64,000 bases of DNA from Actinomycetota bacterium. GTDB taxonomy: Bacteria > Actinomycetota > Actinomycetes > Actinomycetales > Microbacteriaceae. The notes below the pieces were generated by a model that ran no database searches, was not told the origin of the DNA, and saw only the letters and a program-made list of their open reading frames with translations. The DNA is taken from assembly GCA_020160915.1 (NCBI GenBank), contig JAIUPK010000001.1, positions 62,001-126,000 of the forward strand, given 5' to 3'. Both the position numbers and the translations under genes were made by a program. Position 1 is the stretch's first letter. Each line of letters begins with the position of its first letter. Positions 7,437-15,389 of this stretch are shown here, piece by piece.

Positions 7437-8383
7437 CGGTGAGCTTTCGGGGGCACACCCAAAATCACTCGGATCTGGTCCTCGTCAGCACCCATCTGCA
7501 CCGCGAGCTCGTCGGGTCCGGGGAACTTGCGCATGCCGCGGATGTACTCGACGAACGACACCTCGACGACCTCGTCGTAGATGTCGAAGGCCGCATCGAT
7601 CGCGTGCGCCTCGATCTGTCGATCGACAATGCCCTCGAATGTCGGGTTGTTTCCGATCGAGACGGCTGCCGGGTAACGGATGTCGCGCGCAGTGAGCCAC
7701 GCCGCATAGACCCCGTCGGCCGGCACGAAGCCGTCGACCTCACGCGAAAGGTTGGCCGTGGGATAGCCCAGCTCGCGACCCCGCTGGTGCCCGTGCACAA
7801 CCGTCCCACTGATCGTGTGCGGAGCACCGAGCAGCCGAGCGGCCTCGGCGACGCGCCCCTCGCTCAGGAGCTCGCGGATCCAGCTCGACGACATTCGGCG
7901 ACCATCGACCGCGGTGACATCATCGACGATGAGCACCTCGAAGCCGTGCGCGGCGCCGAGTTCGATGAGGGTCTCGACGCTTCCGGCGCCCTTCGCGCCG
8001 AACCTGAAGTCGGCCCCGACGAGCACCACCGCCGCCTTGAGCGACTCGACGAGCACAGCGCGCACGAACTCCTCGGGCGTCTCATCCGCCAACGATCGGT
8101 CGAAGGTGAGCACGAGGGTCGCGTCCGGATCCGTCGCCGCCAGGAGGTCGAGCTTCTGCTCAGTGCTGACGAGCGGTTCGGGACACACCTCGGGCCGCAG
8201 TAGTGACAGCGGGTTGCGATCGAAGGTAACGACGACCGACGCGAGTCCGCGTGCGGCCGCCGTGGTGCGCAGGCGGTGCACCATCGCCCGGTGTCCCTCG
8301 TGCACGCCGTCGAACTTGCCGATCGTCACAACGCTCCGACCGAAGTCGGCAGGAACATCCGAGAGGCTGGTGAAGATCCTCAT
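7433..8383 (-). CDS. ribF: Bifunctional riboflavin kinase / FAD synthetase
   Basis: 316 aa from ATG 8383 (MRIFTSLSDVP). The N-terminal nucleotidyltransferase half has GKFDGVHEGH (residues about 22-31) and a variant ISSTxIR motif, SSSWIRELL. The C-terminal riboflavin-kinase half has GRELGYPTANL and GVYAAWL. It converts riboflavin to FMN and then FAD in the cytoplasm. The start overlaps the upstream small membrane-protein stop in ATGA. Its place after truB matches the common actinobacterial order rbfA-truB-ribF, but here truB-ribF is separated from rbfA by about 6 kb. Confidence 0.97.
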   Translation of the reverse strand: MRIFTSLSDVPADFGRSVVTIGKFDGVHEGHRAMVHRLRTTAAARGLASVVVTFDRNPLSLLRPEVCPEPLVSTEQKLDLLAATDPDATLVLTFDRSLADETPEEFVRAVLVESLKAAVVLVGADFRFGAKGAGSVETLIELGAAHGFEVLIVDDVTAVDGRRMSSSWIRELLSEGRVAEAARLLGAPHTISGTVVHGHQRGRELGYPTANLSREVDGFVPADGVYAAWLTARDIRYPAAVSIGNNPTFEGIVDRQIEAHAIDAAFDIYDEVVEVSFVEYIRGMRKFPGPDELAVQMGADEDQIRVILGVPPKAHR

Positions 8384-8796
8384 CGGGCTGCCTCGACCGC
8401 GGGTCGGGTGCGCACGAGCCAGAGAATCCCGAAGATGGGCAGCAGGAGCGGGATGAACAGATAGCCGCGCCCGAAGTACGACCACACGGTGTCGGCCGGG
8501 AAGAGCACGGGGTCGATCACGCTGAGCAGCCCGATCACCAGTACACCGAGCAACTCGAAGCTGATGGTGACCCAGGCAACCAGATACCAGGCACGGCCGC
8601 GATTGAGGAGGGCCACTGTGGCGAGGATGTAGACCAGTCCGGCCAGCCCGGAGAGCAGGTAGGCGACCGGTGCATCATCGAACTTCGTCGCGATCTGGAA
8701 AAGAGACCGTGCAGTCGCGCCGAGGGCGAGCACCGCGTACACGGCAATCAGCACACGACCGACGCCGATCGCGCGGGTGGAACCTTTCTCAGCCAT
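8380..8796 (-). CDS. Small membrane protein, unknown function
   Basis: 138 aa from ATG 8796 (MAEKGSTRAIGVGRV). About four hydrophobic segments are visible: VLIAVYAVLALGA, VAYLLSGLAGLVYILATVALL, LVAWVTISFELLGVLVIGLL and LFIPLLLPIFGILWLV. No catalytic motif is seen. A longer reading frame reaches 9198, but the sequence upstream of 8796 is not conserved-looking and would overlap the next gene. It lies 41 bp after the 122-aa gene and its TGA overlaps the ribF ATG. The pair of small membrane genes between truB and ribF is a lineage-specific insertion of unknown role. Confidence 0.8.
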   Translation of the reverse strand: MAEKGSTRAIGVGRVLIAVYAVLALGATARSLFQIATKFDDAPVAYLLSGLAGLVYILATVALLNRGRAWYLVAWVTISFELLGVLVIGLLSVIDPVLFPADTVWSYFGRGYLFIPLLLPIFGILWLVRTRPAVEAAR

Positions 8797-8837
8797 CGGG
8801 TCAACTTTAGGCGACTCGACGGCCTGCACTTCCCCGC

Positions 8838-9206
8838 TCACGCGACCTGGACGAACCAGATCTGGCCCATACGGTAAAGCATCACCGCGACGGCCAAACA
8901 GGCGACGCCGACGATGACGGTGCTCCAACGGTTGCGCTCCACGAGCGCCCAGAACACAGCGAGCGGCGGCAGCAGCGCCGCCGAGACCAGGTAGACCCAG
9001 AACTCCAGACCGCTGCCGGTCGGCGCATTGCCGACGGCAGGGGCGACGATGGCCACGATGATCTGCGCGATCAGCAGAAGCTCGACCAGTGCCGCGGATG
9101 CGAGCACGAGATCGTTGGGTTTGCGACCGGCCAGGCCGAGCACGACGGCCAGAAGCCCGGCGGCGACGGCGACCACCAGTTGTACCGACGTGAACCACTC
9201 GATCAT
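8838..9206 (-). CDS. Small membrane protein, unknown function
   Basis: 122 aa from ATG 9206 (MIEWFTSVQLVVAVAAGLLAVVLGL). Four hydrophobic segments make up most of the chain; loops are short and there are no cysteines or obvious active-site motifs. The start overlaps the truB stop in ATGA (9203-9206), indicating tight co-expression with truB. I do not recognise a characterised family. Confidence 0.8.
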   Translation of the reverse strand: MIEWFTSVQLVVAVAAGLLAVVLGLAGRKPNDLVLASAALVELLLIAQIIVAIVAPAVGNAPTGSGLEFWVYLVSAALLPPLAVFWALVERNRWSTVIVGVACLAVAVMLYRMGQIWFVQVA

Positions 9207-10135
9207 GTCTGCTCTCCCTGGGTTTCGATTCTGCTCGGCGCTGTTGGGTCCGGCGGAAAGTTCACGAGGACGACGGCCTTGCCGTCGACTGCTTCGACGA
9301 GGCCGACGAGGCGACCGTCCGGGGCAACCGCCGCTCGCGTTCCCGCGCCGGCGAGCGCGATCCGCTTGCCGTGGGCGAGGTCGACGGCCTCCTGGGTGGT
9401 CAGGTCGAGTCGGGGGTGAAGGGATGCCGCGACGGCGGCCGGGGCGAGCATCCTCTCGGCCAACGGCTCTTCCAGCCCGACCGCCGCATCCACTCGGAAC
9501 GGGCCAATGCGGGTGCGCCGCAGGGCCGTCAGGTGACCGCCGACTCCCAGCAGGTCCCCCAGGTCGCGGGCGAGCGCGCGAATGTACGTGCCCGAGCTGC
9601 AATCCACGCGAACGTCAACGTCGATCCACTCCGATCGACGGATGGCCAGCACGTCGAAGGCGGAGACCGTCACGCTGCGCGGGGCAAGCTCGACCGGCGC
9701 GCCCTCGCGAGCCAGGGCGTAGGCGCGACGGCCATCCACCTTGATCGCGCTGACGCTGCTCGGGCGCTGGAGGATGGTGCCGGTGAATCCTGCCGCCCCC
9801 GCGATGATCGCGTCGTCGGTGACGGCGGTGAGCGCCTCTGCTGGCCCGCCAGCGAGCGGCTCGCCCTCGGCGTCATCCGTGGTCGTCGCAACACCCAGTC
9901 TGATCGTGGCCGTGTACTGCTTGTCGAGACCGACGATGTAGGTCAGCAGGCGCGTCGCCGAGTTCACGCCGAGGATCAGCAGGCCGGTCGCCATCGGGTC
10001 GAGGGTTCCCGCGTGGCCGACCTTGCGGGTGCCGACGGACTTGCGGGCACGGGCGACCACGTCGTGGCTGGTGATGCCCTGCGGTTTGTCGACGAGCAGG
10101 ATGCCGCTGGCGGGGTTGGCCGGTGCGGACTTCAC
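9203..10135 (-). CDS. truB: tRNA pseudouridine(55) synthase
   Basis: 310 aa from GTG 10135 (VKSAPANPASGILLVDKPQGITS). The catalytic motif GHAGTLDPMATG carries the nucleophilic Asp46. CSSGTYIRALARDLG is the second TruB signature, and a PUA-like C-terminus is present. It isomerises U55 in the T-loop of tRNAs. The start is chosen because TAGGAT (10143-10148 on the minus strand) lies 7 nt upstream, giving a leaderless mRNA. It is the first gene of a five-gene operon ending with the MFS transporter. Confidence 0.97.
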   Translation of the reverse strand: MKSAPANPASGILLVDKPQGITSHDVVARARKSVGTRKVGHAGTLDPMATGLLILGVNSATRLLTYIVGLDKQYTATIRLGVATTTDDAEGEPLAGGPAEALTAVTDDAIIAGAAGFTGTILQRPSSVSAIKVDGRRAYALAREGAPVELAPRSVTVSAFDVLAIRRSEWIDVDVRVDCSSGTYIRALARDLGDLLGVGGHLTALRRTRIGPFRVDAAVGLEEPLAERMLAPAAVAASLHPRLDLTTQEAVDLAHGKRIALAGAGTRAAVAPDGRLVGLVEAVDGKAVVLVNFPPDPTAPSRIETQGEQT

Positions 10136-10142
10136 TCTTGCG

Positions 10143-10148
10143 ATCCTA
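10143..10148 (-). promoter_or_regulatory. Leaderless -10 box TAGGAT for truB
   Basis: TAGGAT on the minus strand, 7 nt before the truB GTG. It drives the truB-ribF-MFS operon and is divergent from the panE promoter 48 bp away. Confidence 0.6.
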
Positions 10149-10195
10149 ACGCTGCCGTCCGGGCGCGCGTCCCGGGCGGACGGGGTACACGCCCC

Positions 10196-10201
10196 TAGTA
10201 T
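10196..10201 (+). promoter_or_regulatory. Leaderless -10 box TAGTAT for panE
   Basis: TAGTAT lies 6 nt before the panE ATG at 10208; no Shine-Dalgarno sequence is present. Confidence 0.6.
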
Positions 10202-10207
10202 CTGAGC

Positions 10208-11203
10208 ATGCGGATCGGCGTCATCGGAGCGGGAGCGGTCGGCGGCGCCATCGCGGCACTGCTCGCGCGGGCCGGCCACGAGGTCGAGGTGACGGCGCGC
10301 GGCGCGCACCTCGACGCGATCCGGGAGCGAGGCATCCACCTCACCGGCGGCTGGGGCGAGTACACGGCCAGCGTTCTCGCCAACGAGACTCTGACCCGCG
10401 GACCCGAGCTTGCCATCCTGGCGACGAAGGCTCAGGATGCCGTGGCTGCGATCCGCGAGAACGTCGCGCTGTTGAGAGGGGTCCCCCTCGTCGTCGTGCA
10501 GAACGGACTCGACAGCCTCACCAATGCGCACGCCGCCACCCCGCGCAGCGACATCGTGGGAGCCCTCGCGACCTACGCGACCTCGTACCTCTCCCCAGGC
10601 GAGATCGCCATCACCACCCCGGGCCCGACCTATCTCGGCGTCGAGGGCGAGAATGACCTGCCCGCCCGGTACGCGGCGCGCATCCTCAACGAGGTGATGC
10701 CGACGACCGTCATCCCCAACTTCCGTGGCGCCCAGTGGACCAAGCTCGTGATCAACCAGGTCAACGCACTGCCCGCGATCACCGGGCTCAGCGTGCAGGA
10801 GGTGGTGGCCAATCGGCGCCTGCGCCGGGTGATGACCTCGAGCATGCGGGAGTGCGTGCGCATCGGATTCGCGAGCAGGGTGCACTACGAGAAGCTCCAG
10901 GGACTCGGCCCCAGACTGCTTCGATTGTTCTCGATCCTGCCGTTGTGGGCCGGTCAGGCACTGCCAGCACTCATGAGCGCCAGGATCGGGCGCACCCCCA
11001 ACCCCGGATCGACGCTGCAGAGCATCCGACGCGGACAAGCCAGCGAGATCGACTACCTCAACGGGTCTGTGGTGCGGGCGGCCGAGGCGCGCGGGCGGCG
11101 GGCGCCGGTCAACGCCGCGCTGGTTGCGCTCGTGCACGAGGTCGAGGCGTCGGGCGAGTTCTTCACCGTGGATGCGGTAGCGGAGCGGGTGGCCGGGCGC
11201 TAG
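10208..11203 (+). CDS. panE: 2-dehydropantoate 2-reductase (ketopantoate reductase family)
   Basis: 331 aa. The N-terminal Rossmann motif MRIGVIGAGAVGGAIAALLARAGHEVEV binds NADPH. The catalytic lysine sits in QWTKLVINQVNALPAIT, and SEIDYLNG holds the late Glu/Asn motif. It reduces ketopantoate to pantoate in pantothenate/CoA synthesis; some family members act on other 2-oxoacids, so the exact substrate is inferred. It is a single-gene transcription unit with a leaderless start. The stop TAG lies at the first base of a repeat-rich bidirectional terminator region. Confidence 0.88.
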   Translation: MRIGVIGAGAVGGAIAALLARAGHEVEVTARGAHLDAIRERGIHLTGGWGEYTASVLANETLTRGPELAILATKAQDAVAAIRENVALLRGVPLVVVQNGLDSLTNAHAATPRSDIVGALATYATSYLSPGEIAITTPGPTYLGVEGENDLPARYAARILNEVMPTTVIPNFRGAQWTKLVINQVNALPAITGLSVQEVVANRRLRRVMTSSMRECVRIGFASRVHYEKLQGLGPRLLRLFSILPLWAGQALPALMSARIGRTPNPGSTLQSIRRGQASEIDYLNGSVVRAAEARGRRAPVNAALVALVHEVEASGEFFTVDAVAERVAGR

Positions 11204-11253
11204 CAGCTGTCTGCACTGCGCCTACTGTTCGCAGACAGCTAGCAGCTGTCTGC
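11201..11253. terminator. Bidirectional hairpin plus direct repeat between convergent genes
   Basis: AGCTGTCTGC (11205-11214) and GCAGACAGCT (11231-11240) form a 10-bp stem with a 16-base loop between the convergent panE and kinase-like genes. The 14-mer TAGCAGCTGTCTGC is also directly repeated at 11201-11214 and 11240-11253, so both gene ends carry related sequence. It probably terminates transcription from both sides. There is no long T-run. Confidence 0.6.
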
Positions 11254-11895
11254 GAAGATCCTCCGGGGGTGGTCGAAGTCGGAGTTGTCGACGATCGCCG
11301 TGGCCCTGGCGCGCGGATCCGCCTCGGCGAGGTAGAGCGCCTGCCCGTCGAGGTAGCGTTGCGCGGCGGGAGCCCCGTCGCGGGTCGTGAGCCGGGCATC
11401 CGCGATCTCTCGGGGCACCTCGAGCCAGATCGAGTAGTTCCACAGACCGCGCAGCTGCGGACGGTTGAGGAAGATGCCATCGACGATGAGCGTGGCATCC
11501 TGCGGTCCGGTCTGCCACGCCATCTCGACCGCGGTGTCGCGCGCGACGTCCCAGGCGGCGGTCACGAAGCCCGCGCTTCCGCCGAGGCGGAACGGCTCGA
11601 CCAGCACTCGGCGAAACAGGTCGTAGTCGAACGAGTCGGCGTAGAAGCCCTCGGCCGAGTCCGGGCCCTTCACGTAGCGCTCGGCGCGCGGCCGGTGGAA
11701 CCCGTCGATGGATGCCCGGAACACCGCATGCCCGTTGCGACCCAGTCGTTCGGCCAGGGCATCCGCGAAGTGGGTCTTGCCCGCACCGTCGACACCGTCG
11801 ACCGCGAGAAAGGTGCGTCCCTTGCCGTAGTTGTGCAGGAACTCATCGGCGAGCGAGTCGAGCACGTCACGCTTGAGCGGTGTGAACCTAGCCAT
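11239..11895 (-). CDS. Uridine-kinase-like P-loop protein
   Basis: 218 aa from ATG 11895. The P-loop VDGVDGAGKTHFADALAERL lies near residue 34. SIDGFHRPRAERY matches the substrate Asp/His region of uridine kinase and phosphoribulokinase relatives, and VDGIFLNRPQL is the Walker B-like strand. It probably phosphorylates a nucleoside or similar small molecule; specificity cannot be read. It is divergent from mutY, with only 36 bp between the two starts, and has a leaderless start after TAGACT. Confidence 0.8.
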   Translation of the reverse strand: MARFTPLKRDVLDSLADEFLHNYGKGRTFLAVDGVDGAGKTHFADALAERLGRNGHAVFRASIDGFHRPRAERYVKGPDSAEGFYADSFDYDLFRRVLVEPFRLGGSAGFVTAAWDVARDTAVEMAWQTGPQDATLIVDGIFLNRPQLRGLWNYSIWLEVPREIADARLTTRDGAPAAQRYLDGQALYLAEADPRARATAIVDNSDFDHPRRIFADSC

Positions 11896-11901
11896 GCGCC
11901 C

Positions 11902-11907
11902 AGTCTA
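11902..11907 (-). promoter_or_regulatory. Leaderless -10 box TAGACT for the kinase-like gene
   Basis: TAGACT on the minus strand, 6 nt before ATG 11895. Confidence 0.6.
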
Positions 11908-11919
11908 GATTTGCCCGTC

Positions 11920-11925
11920 TAGGTT
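11920..11925 (+). promoter_or_regulatory. Leaderless -10 box TAGGTT for mutY
   Basis: TAGGTT lies 6 nt before the mutY GTG at 11932. It sits 12 bp from the opposing TAGACT box, so the two promoters must overlap upstream. Confidence 0.6.
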
Positions 11926-11931
11926 TGAGTC

Positions 11932-12798
11932 GTGGATATCGCCCTCGCCGTCAACGACTGGTTCGTCGCCCACCGGCGCGACCTGCCGTGGCGTCGGGAG
12001 GGGTTCGGCGCGTGGGGCATCCTCGTGAGCGAGATCATGCTGCAGCAGACGCCGGTCGTGCGGGTGGTGCCGCGGCTGGCGCAGTGGCTGGAGCGCTGGC
12101 CGACTCCGGCCGCGCTGGCGGCCTCTCCCCCGGCCGAAGCGGTGCGCGCGTGGGATCGTCTAGGGTATCCGCGCCGGGCGCTGAACCTGCATGCCGCGGC
12201 GGTGGCCATCGCGGAACGGCACGGTGGCGTCGTGCCGGCTTCGGTGGATGACCTGCTCGCCCTGCCCGGAATCGGCGACTACACCGCCCGGGCCGTGGCC
12301 GCGTTCGCCTACGGCGAGCGGCATCCGGTCGTCGACACGAACGTGCGGCGCGTCATCGCTCGAGCGGTGCTGGGGCAGGCGGTGGCCGGGCCGCCATCCA
12401 CCCGACGAGACCTCGCCGCCATGGAGGCGCTCCTGCCCGAATCACTCCCGGATGCCCGGCTCTTCAACGCCGGCATGATGGAGCTTGGCGCCCTCGTCTG
12501 CACCGCTCGCGCCCCGCGCTGCGACGAGTGCCCGCTCGCTTCGGCGTGCGCGTGGCGGGCCGCCGGATATCCCGAGTACGACGGCCCCCGGGCGGCGGTG
12601 CAGAAGAAGTTCGAGGGCAGCGACCGTCAGGTGCGCGGCCTCATCATGGCCGAGCTTCGCGCCAGCGACATCCCGGTCACGGCTTCTGAGATCTCGACCG
12701 TGTGGCCGGATGCGACACAGCGCGACCGCGCACTGGCGGGGCTGCTTGCCGACGGGCTCGTGGTCGCTGTGGACGGCGGGTACGAGTTGCCGCGGTAG
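11932..12798 (+). CDS. mutY: A/G-specific adenine DNA glycosylase
   Basis: 288 aa from GTG 11932. Seen: SEIMLQQTPV with catalytic Glu34, the helix-hairpin-helix LPGIGDYTARAVAAFAYG, catalytic Asp in VVDTNVRRV, and the iron-sulfur cluster cysteines CTARAPRCDECPLASAC (C-x6-C-x2-C-x5-C). It removes adenine mispaired with 8-oxoguanine. The chain is short compared with E. coli MutY (350 aa): the C-terminal MutT-like 8-oxoG recognition domain is reduced, as in many actinobacteria. A Fpg/Nei glycosylase two genes downstream makes this a small oxidative-damage repair neighbourhood. Confidence 0.95.
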   Translation: MDIALAVNDWFVAHRRDLPWRREGFGAWGILVSEIMLQQTPVVRVVPRLAQWLERWPTPAALAASPPAEAVRAWDRLGYPRRALNLHAAAVAIAERHGGVVPASVDDLLALPGIGDYTARAVAAFAYGERHPVVDTNVRRVIARAVLGQAVAGPPSTRRDLAAMEALLPESLPDARLFNAGMMELGALVCTARAPRCDECPLASACAWRAAGYPEYDGPRAAVQKKFEGSDRQVRGLIMAELRASDIPVTASEISTVWPDATQRDRALAGLLADGLVVAVDGGYELPR

Positions 12799-12812
12799 GC
12801 GCGATTCGAGCA

Positions 12813-12818
12813 TACGTT
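12813..12818 (+). promoter_or_regulatory. Leaderless -10 box TACGTT
   Basis: TACGTT lies 7 nt before the micro-ORF ATG at 12826. Confidence 0.5.
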
Positions 12819-12825
12819 CGAAGAA

Positions 12826-12858
12826 ATGTCGGTGGCATGGTGTGAAGTGGAACCATGA
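12826..12858 (+). CDS. Leaderless 10-codon micro-ORF coupled to the DUF222/HNH gene
   Basis: ATG 12826 follows TACGTT by 7 nt and encodes MSVAWCEVEP. Its TGA (12856-12858) overlaps the ATG of the HNH gene (12855-12857) as ATGA. The HNH gene has no good Shine-Dalgarno of its own, which supports translational coupling. This repeats the architecture at 5243-5281. Confidence 0.45.
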   Translation: MSVAWCEVEP

Positions 12859-14132
12859 GATTCGAGGCAGAGCAGTCCGGCGAAAGCACTGCGCTCGCTC
12901 CGACCGCGCTCGCTCCGACCGCGCGCCTGCACGGCGCCATGGCGAACACCCTCGGCGATCTCATCGACAGCATCGCCGCACTCGACCGCATGGAGGCGTC
13001 GCTCGCCGCGTACAAGGCCGAGCTCATCGATCAGGCGAGGCGGTGGAGCGAGGTCGCTGAGCAGTCGCTGGGCGGCTCCGATGGTGGCTGGAACGCCGAG
13101 GTGCGCGCCCGGCGGGTCATCGCCTCGGAACTCGCCTGCGCATTGCGCATTCCGGAACGCACCGCAGAATCCCTCATTGCCGACAGCGCGGCTCTTGTCG
13201 ACCTGCCGAAGACTTTCGCGGGCCTCAGCGCAGGCGCGATCAGTTGGCGCCACGCTCGCTCGATTGTTGATCACGCGCGGTCGCTGCCCACGGAGTCGTG
13301 GGGTGCGTTTGAGACGACAGTCGTTCCACTCGCCGAGACCTTGACCGTGGCCAAGTTCGACCGGCGCGCCCGCACCGTGCGCGAGCGACTGTGCCCCGAA
13401 ACCATCGAGGAACGGTTCACGGATGCCGCTGCGCAGCGATCCCTCACTCTCGAGCCTGCCCGCGACGGTATGGCCGTGCTGTCGGCGTACCTGCCGGCGG
13501 TTGTTGCGCACGGCATCTACAACCGCATCACCGACCTGGCCACCGCCCAGCAGTCACCCGCCGAGGAGCGCACGCTCACGCAGCTGCGCGCCGATCTGTT
13601 CGCGGAGCTGCTGCTCGACGGCCGCCTCGACTCGGGTGGGGATCGCGGCATCCGCCCCCGGGTGTTCGTGACCGTTCCCGTGCTGACCCTCTTGGGCGTG
13701 AGCGACGAGCCCGCCACGCTCGAGGGTTACGGCCCCATCGATCACGACACCGCAATGCGTCTCGCCGCGACCGCTCCGAGCTTCACACGGCTTCTCACGC
13801 ACCCCGAGACGGGTGCTGTGCTCTCGGTGGGCCGCGACAGATACACGGTGCCTGCAGACCTGCGCACCTGGCTCCGAGTTCGGGATGGCACGTGTCGCTT
13901 CCCCGGGTGCAATCGCGCCGCCCGGATTTGCGAGATCGACCACACACAGGATTGGCTGCACAACGGGCAGACCGCTCACGACAATCTCGCGCATCTGTGC
14001 CCCGCGCATCACCGACTGAAACACCAGACTCGATGGACGGTTACTCAGTCGACCGGTGGCGTTCTGAAGTGGACCTCGCCGAATGGCCGCGCCTACACGA
14101 CCCAGGCAGAGACCCGGATGCAGCCTGCCTAA
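12855..14132 (+). CDS. DUF222 / HNH endonuclease domain protein (13E12-type family)
   Basis: 425 aa. The N-terminal DUF222 helical domain covers about residues 30-300. The C-terminal HNH module reads CRFPGCNRAARICEIDHTQ and then NLAHLCPAHHRLKHQ, with zinc cysteines and the His-Asn-His residues in place. Members are multi-copy in actinobacteria and resemble the mycobacterial 13E12 repeat proteins. A nuclease role, perhaps tied to mobile DNA, is expected, but none is firmly known. No terminal repeats or transposase are seen nearby. Its start is set by the ATGA overlap with the micro-ORF. Confidence 0.88.
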   Translation: MRFEAEQSGESTALAPTALAPTARLHGAMANTLGDLIDSIAALDRMEASLAAYKAELIDQARRWSEVAEQSLGGSDGGWNAEVRARRVIASELACALRIPERTAESLIADSAALVDLPKTFAGLSAGAISWRHARSIVDHARSLPTESWGAFETTVVPLAETLTVAKFDRRARTVRERLCPETIEERFTDAAAQRSLTLEPARDGMAVLSAYLPAVVAHGIYNRITDLATAQQSPAEERTLTQLRADLFAELLLDGRLDSGGDRGIRPRVFVTVPVLTLLGVSDEPATLEGYGPIDHDTAMRLAATAPSFTRLLTHPETGAVLSVGRDRYTVPADLRTWLRVRDGTCRFPGCNRAARICEIDHTQDWLHNGQTAHDNLAHLCPAHHRLKHQTRWTVTQSTGGVLKWTSPNGRAYTTQAETRMQPA

Positions 14133-14148
14133 CTGGCGTCGTCCGTAG

Positions 14149-14154
14149 CAGACT
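14149..14154 (+). promoter_or_regulatory. Probable leaderless -10 box (CAGACT) for the glycosylase
   Basis: CAGACT lies 6 nt before ATG 14161. It keeps the A at position 2 and T at position 6 of the TANNNT boxes but lacks the first T. Confidence 0.35.
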
Positions 14155-14160
14155 GTACGC

Positions 14161-15057
14161 ATGCCCGAGTTGCCCGAGGTTCACGCCCTGGTCACCGACC
14201 TGGGCGCGCGGCTGATCGGCCACACGGTCAAGCGACTCGACCTGGTCTCCTTCGCGGCGCTGAAGACGTTCGACCCTCCGGCGTCTACACTGGCGGGCCG
14301 TACCGTGACTGCGGTTGCCCGTCACGGCAAGTACCTCGACCTGGTGTTCGGCGACAGCGACGCTGGCGAAGAGCTCCACCTCGTGATGCACCTGGCTCGC
14401 GCAGGCTGGGTCCGCTGGCGCGAGGCGGCACCCGCCGTCGGTAAGCGCCCGGGTGCTGGACCGCTCGCTGCCCGGCTGGTCATGGTCGGCGATGCCGACC
14501 TGGCCGAAGACGCCGGCATCGACGTCACCGAGTACGGCACCAAGAAGTCGCTCGCGATCTGGGTGGTGCGGCGACCGCAGGATGTGCCTGGGCTCGCGTC
14601 GCTCGGGCCCGACCCGCTCGCCAACAACTTCACCCTCGAGCACTTCCGCGCGATACTCGCCGCTCAGGGCCGCGCCCAGATCAAGGGAGTGTTGCGCAGC
14701 CAGTCCGTGATCGCGGGCATTGGCAACGCGTATTCCGACGAGATCCTGCACGCCGCCAAGATGTCCCCCTTCAAGCCTGCCGCGATGGCTCCGGATGACT
14801 CGGGCCGCCTGTACGACGCCATGCAGGAGACGCTGCGCGCCGCCGTCGCCCGGGCCGACGGGCTCGCGGCATCCGAACTGAAGGCCGAGAAGAAATCGAA
14901 CCTCCAGGTGCACGGCCGCAACGGCCAACTCTGCCCGGTCTGCGGCGACACCGTGCGGCAGGTGATCTACGCGGACTCGACCTTCCAGTACTGCCCCACC
15001 TGCCAGACCGGCGGCAAGCCACTCGCCGATCGAGTGCTCTCGCGACTGCTGAAGTGA
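14161..15057 (+). CDS. Fpg/Nei-family DNA glycosylase
   Basis: 298 aa. The N-terminus MPELPEVHALV supplies the catalytic Pro1 and Glu2 after Met removal. The central helix-two-turn-helix region includes KGVLRSQSVIAGIGNAYSDEILHAA. The C-terminal zinc finger reads CPVCGDTVRQ then YCPTCQTGG (C-x2-C-x16-C-x2-C). It excises oxidised bases and cuts the backbone. Whether it prefers purines (Fpg) or pyrimidines (Nei) is not decided by these motifs. It forms a repair neighbourhood with mutY. Confidence 0.92.
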   Translation: MPELPEVHALVTDLGARLIGHTVKRLDLVSFAALKTFDPPASTLAGRTVTAVARHGKYLDLVFGDSDAGEELHLVMHLARAGWVRWREAAPAVGKRPGAGPLAARLVMVGDADLAEDAGIDVTEYGTKKSLAIWVVRRPQDVPGLASLGPDPLANNFTLEHFRAILAAQGRAQIKGVLRSQSVIAGIGNAYSDEILHAAKMSPFKPAAMAPDDSGRLYDAMQETLRAAVARADGLAASELKAEKKSNLQVHGRNGQLCPVCGDTVRQVIYADSTFQYCPTCQTGGKPLADRVLSRLLK

Positions 15058-15062
15058 ATGGC

Positions 15063-15068
15063 TAGGCT
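15063..15068 (+). promoter_or_regulatory. Leaderless -10 box TAGGCT
   Basis: TAGGCT lies 6 nt before ATG 15075, overlapping the end of the glycosylase gene region. Confidence 0.55.
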
Positions 15069-15074
15069 CGGCGC

Positions 15075-15389
15075 ATGACCCAGACCGCTCCCGCCGACGG
15101 CCAGCCCGCGACCCGTCGGCGCACGACAGTGCCCAAGGTGATCGCCCTGCTCGGCCTGCTCGCGATCGTCGTGCTCTGGGGCTTCGAACTGCAGGCGCTG
15201 ACCTGGGAGTCGGGCGACCGAGTGCTGCGCCTCAGCTACGGGGCCATCGCCGTGGCATCCGTCACCACCATCGCGGCCATCATCTGGACCGCGTGGTCGG
15301 CACGCAAAGGCGGCGCGATCGCGGTGCTCGTGATCAGCGTGCTCGTCAACCCGATCTGGTTGCTGCTGCTGATCCGCGCCCTCGGCTGA
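15075..15389 (+). CDS. Small three-helix membrane protein, unknown function
   Basis: 104 aa. A basic N-terminus (TRRRTTVPK) is followed by three hydrophobic segments: VIALLGLLAIVVLWGFEL, LSYGAIAVASVTTIAAIIWTA and IAVLVISVLVNPIWLLLLI. No functional motif is seen. The TGA overlaps the next ATG by one base (TGATG), so the two genes are a translationally coupled pair. Confidence 0.75.
   Translation: MTQTAPADGQPATRRRTTVPKVIALLGLLAIVVLWGFELQALTWESGDRVLRLSYGAIAVASVTTIAAIIWTAWSARKGGAIAVLVISVLVNPIWLLLLIRALG

Noticed and set aside
10136-11137. Long N-terminal extension of truB reaching into panE
   Set aside because: The extension is antisense to panE. TruB homology begins at the GTG 10135 with a -10 box 7 nt upstream.
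12855-14132. HNH protein as a CRISPR or restriction nuclease
   Set aside because: The DUF222 plus HNH layout is a separate actinobacterial family. No repeats, methylase or Cas genes lie nearby.
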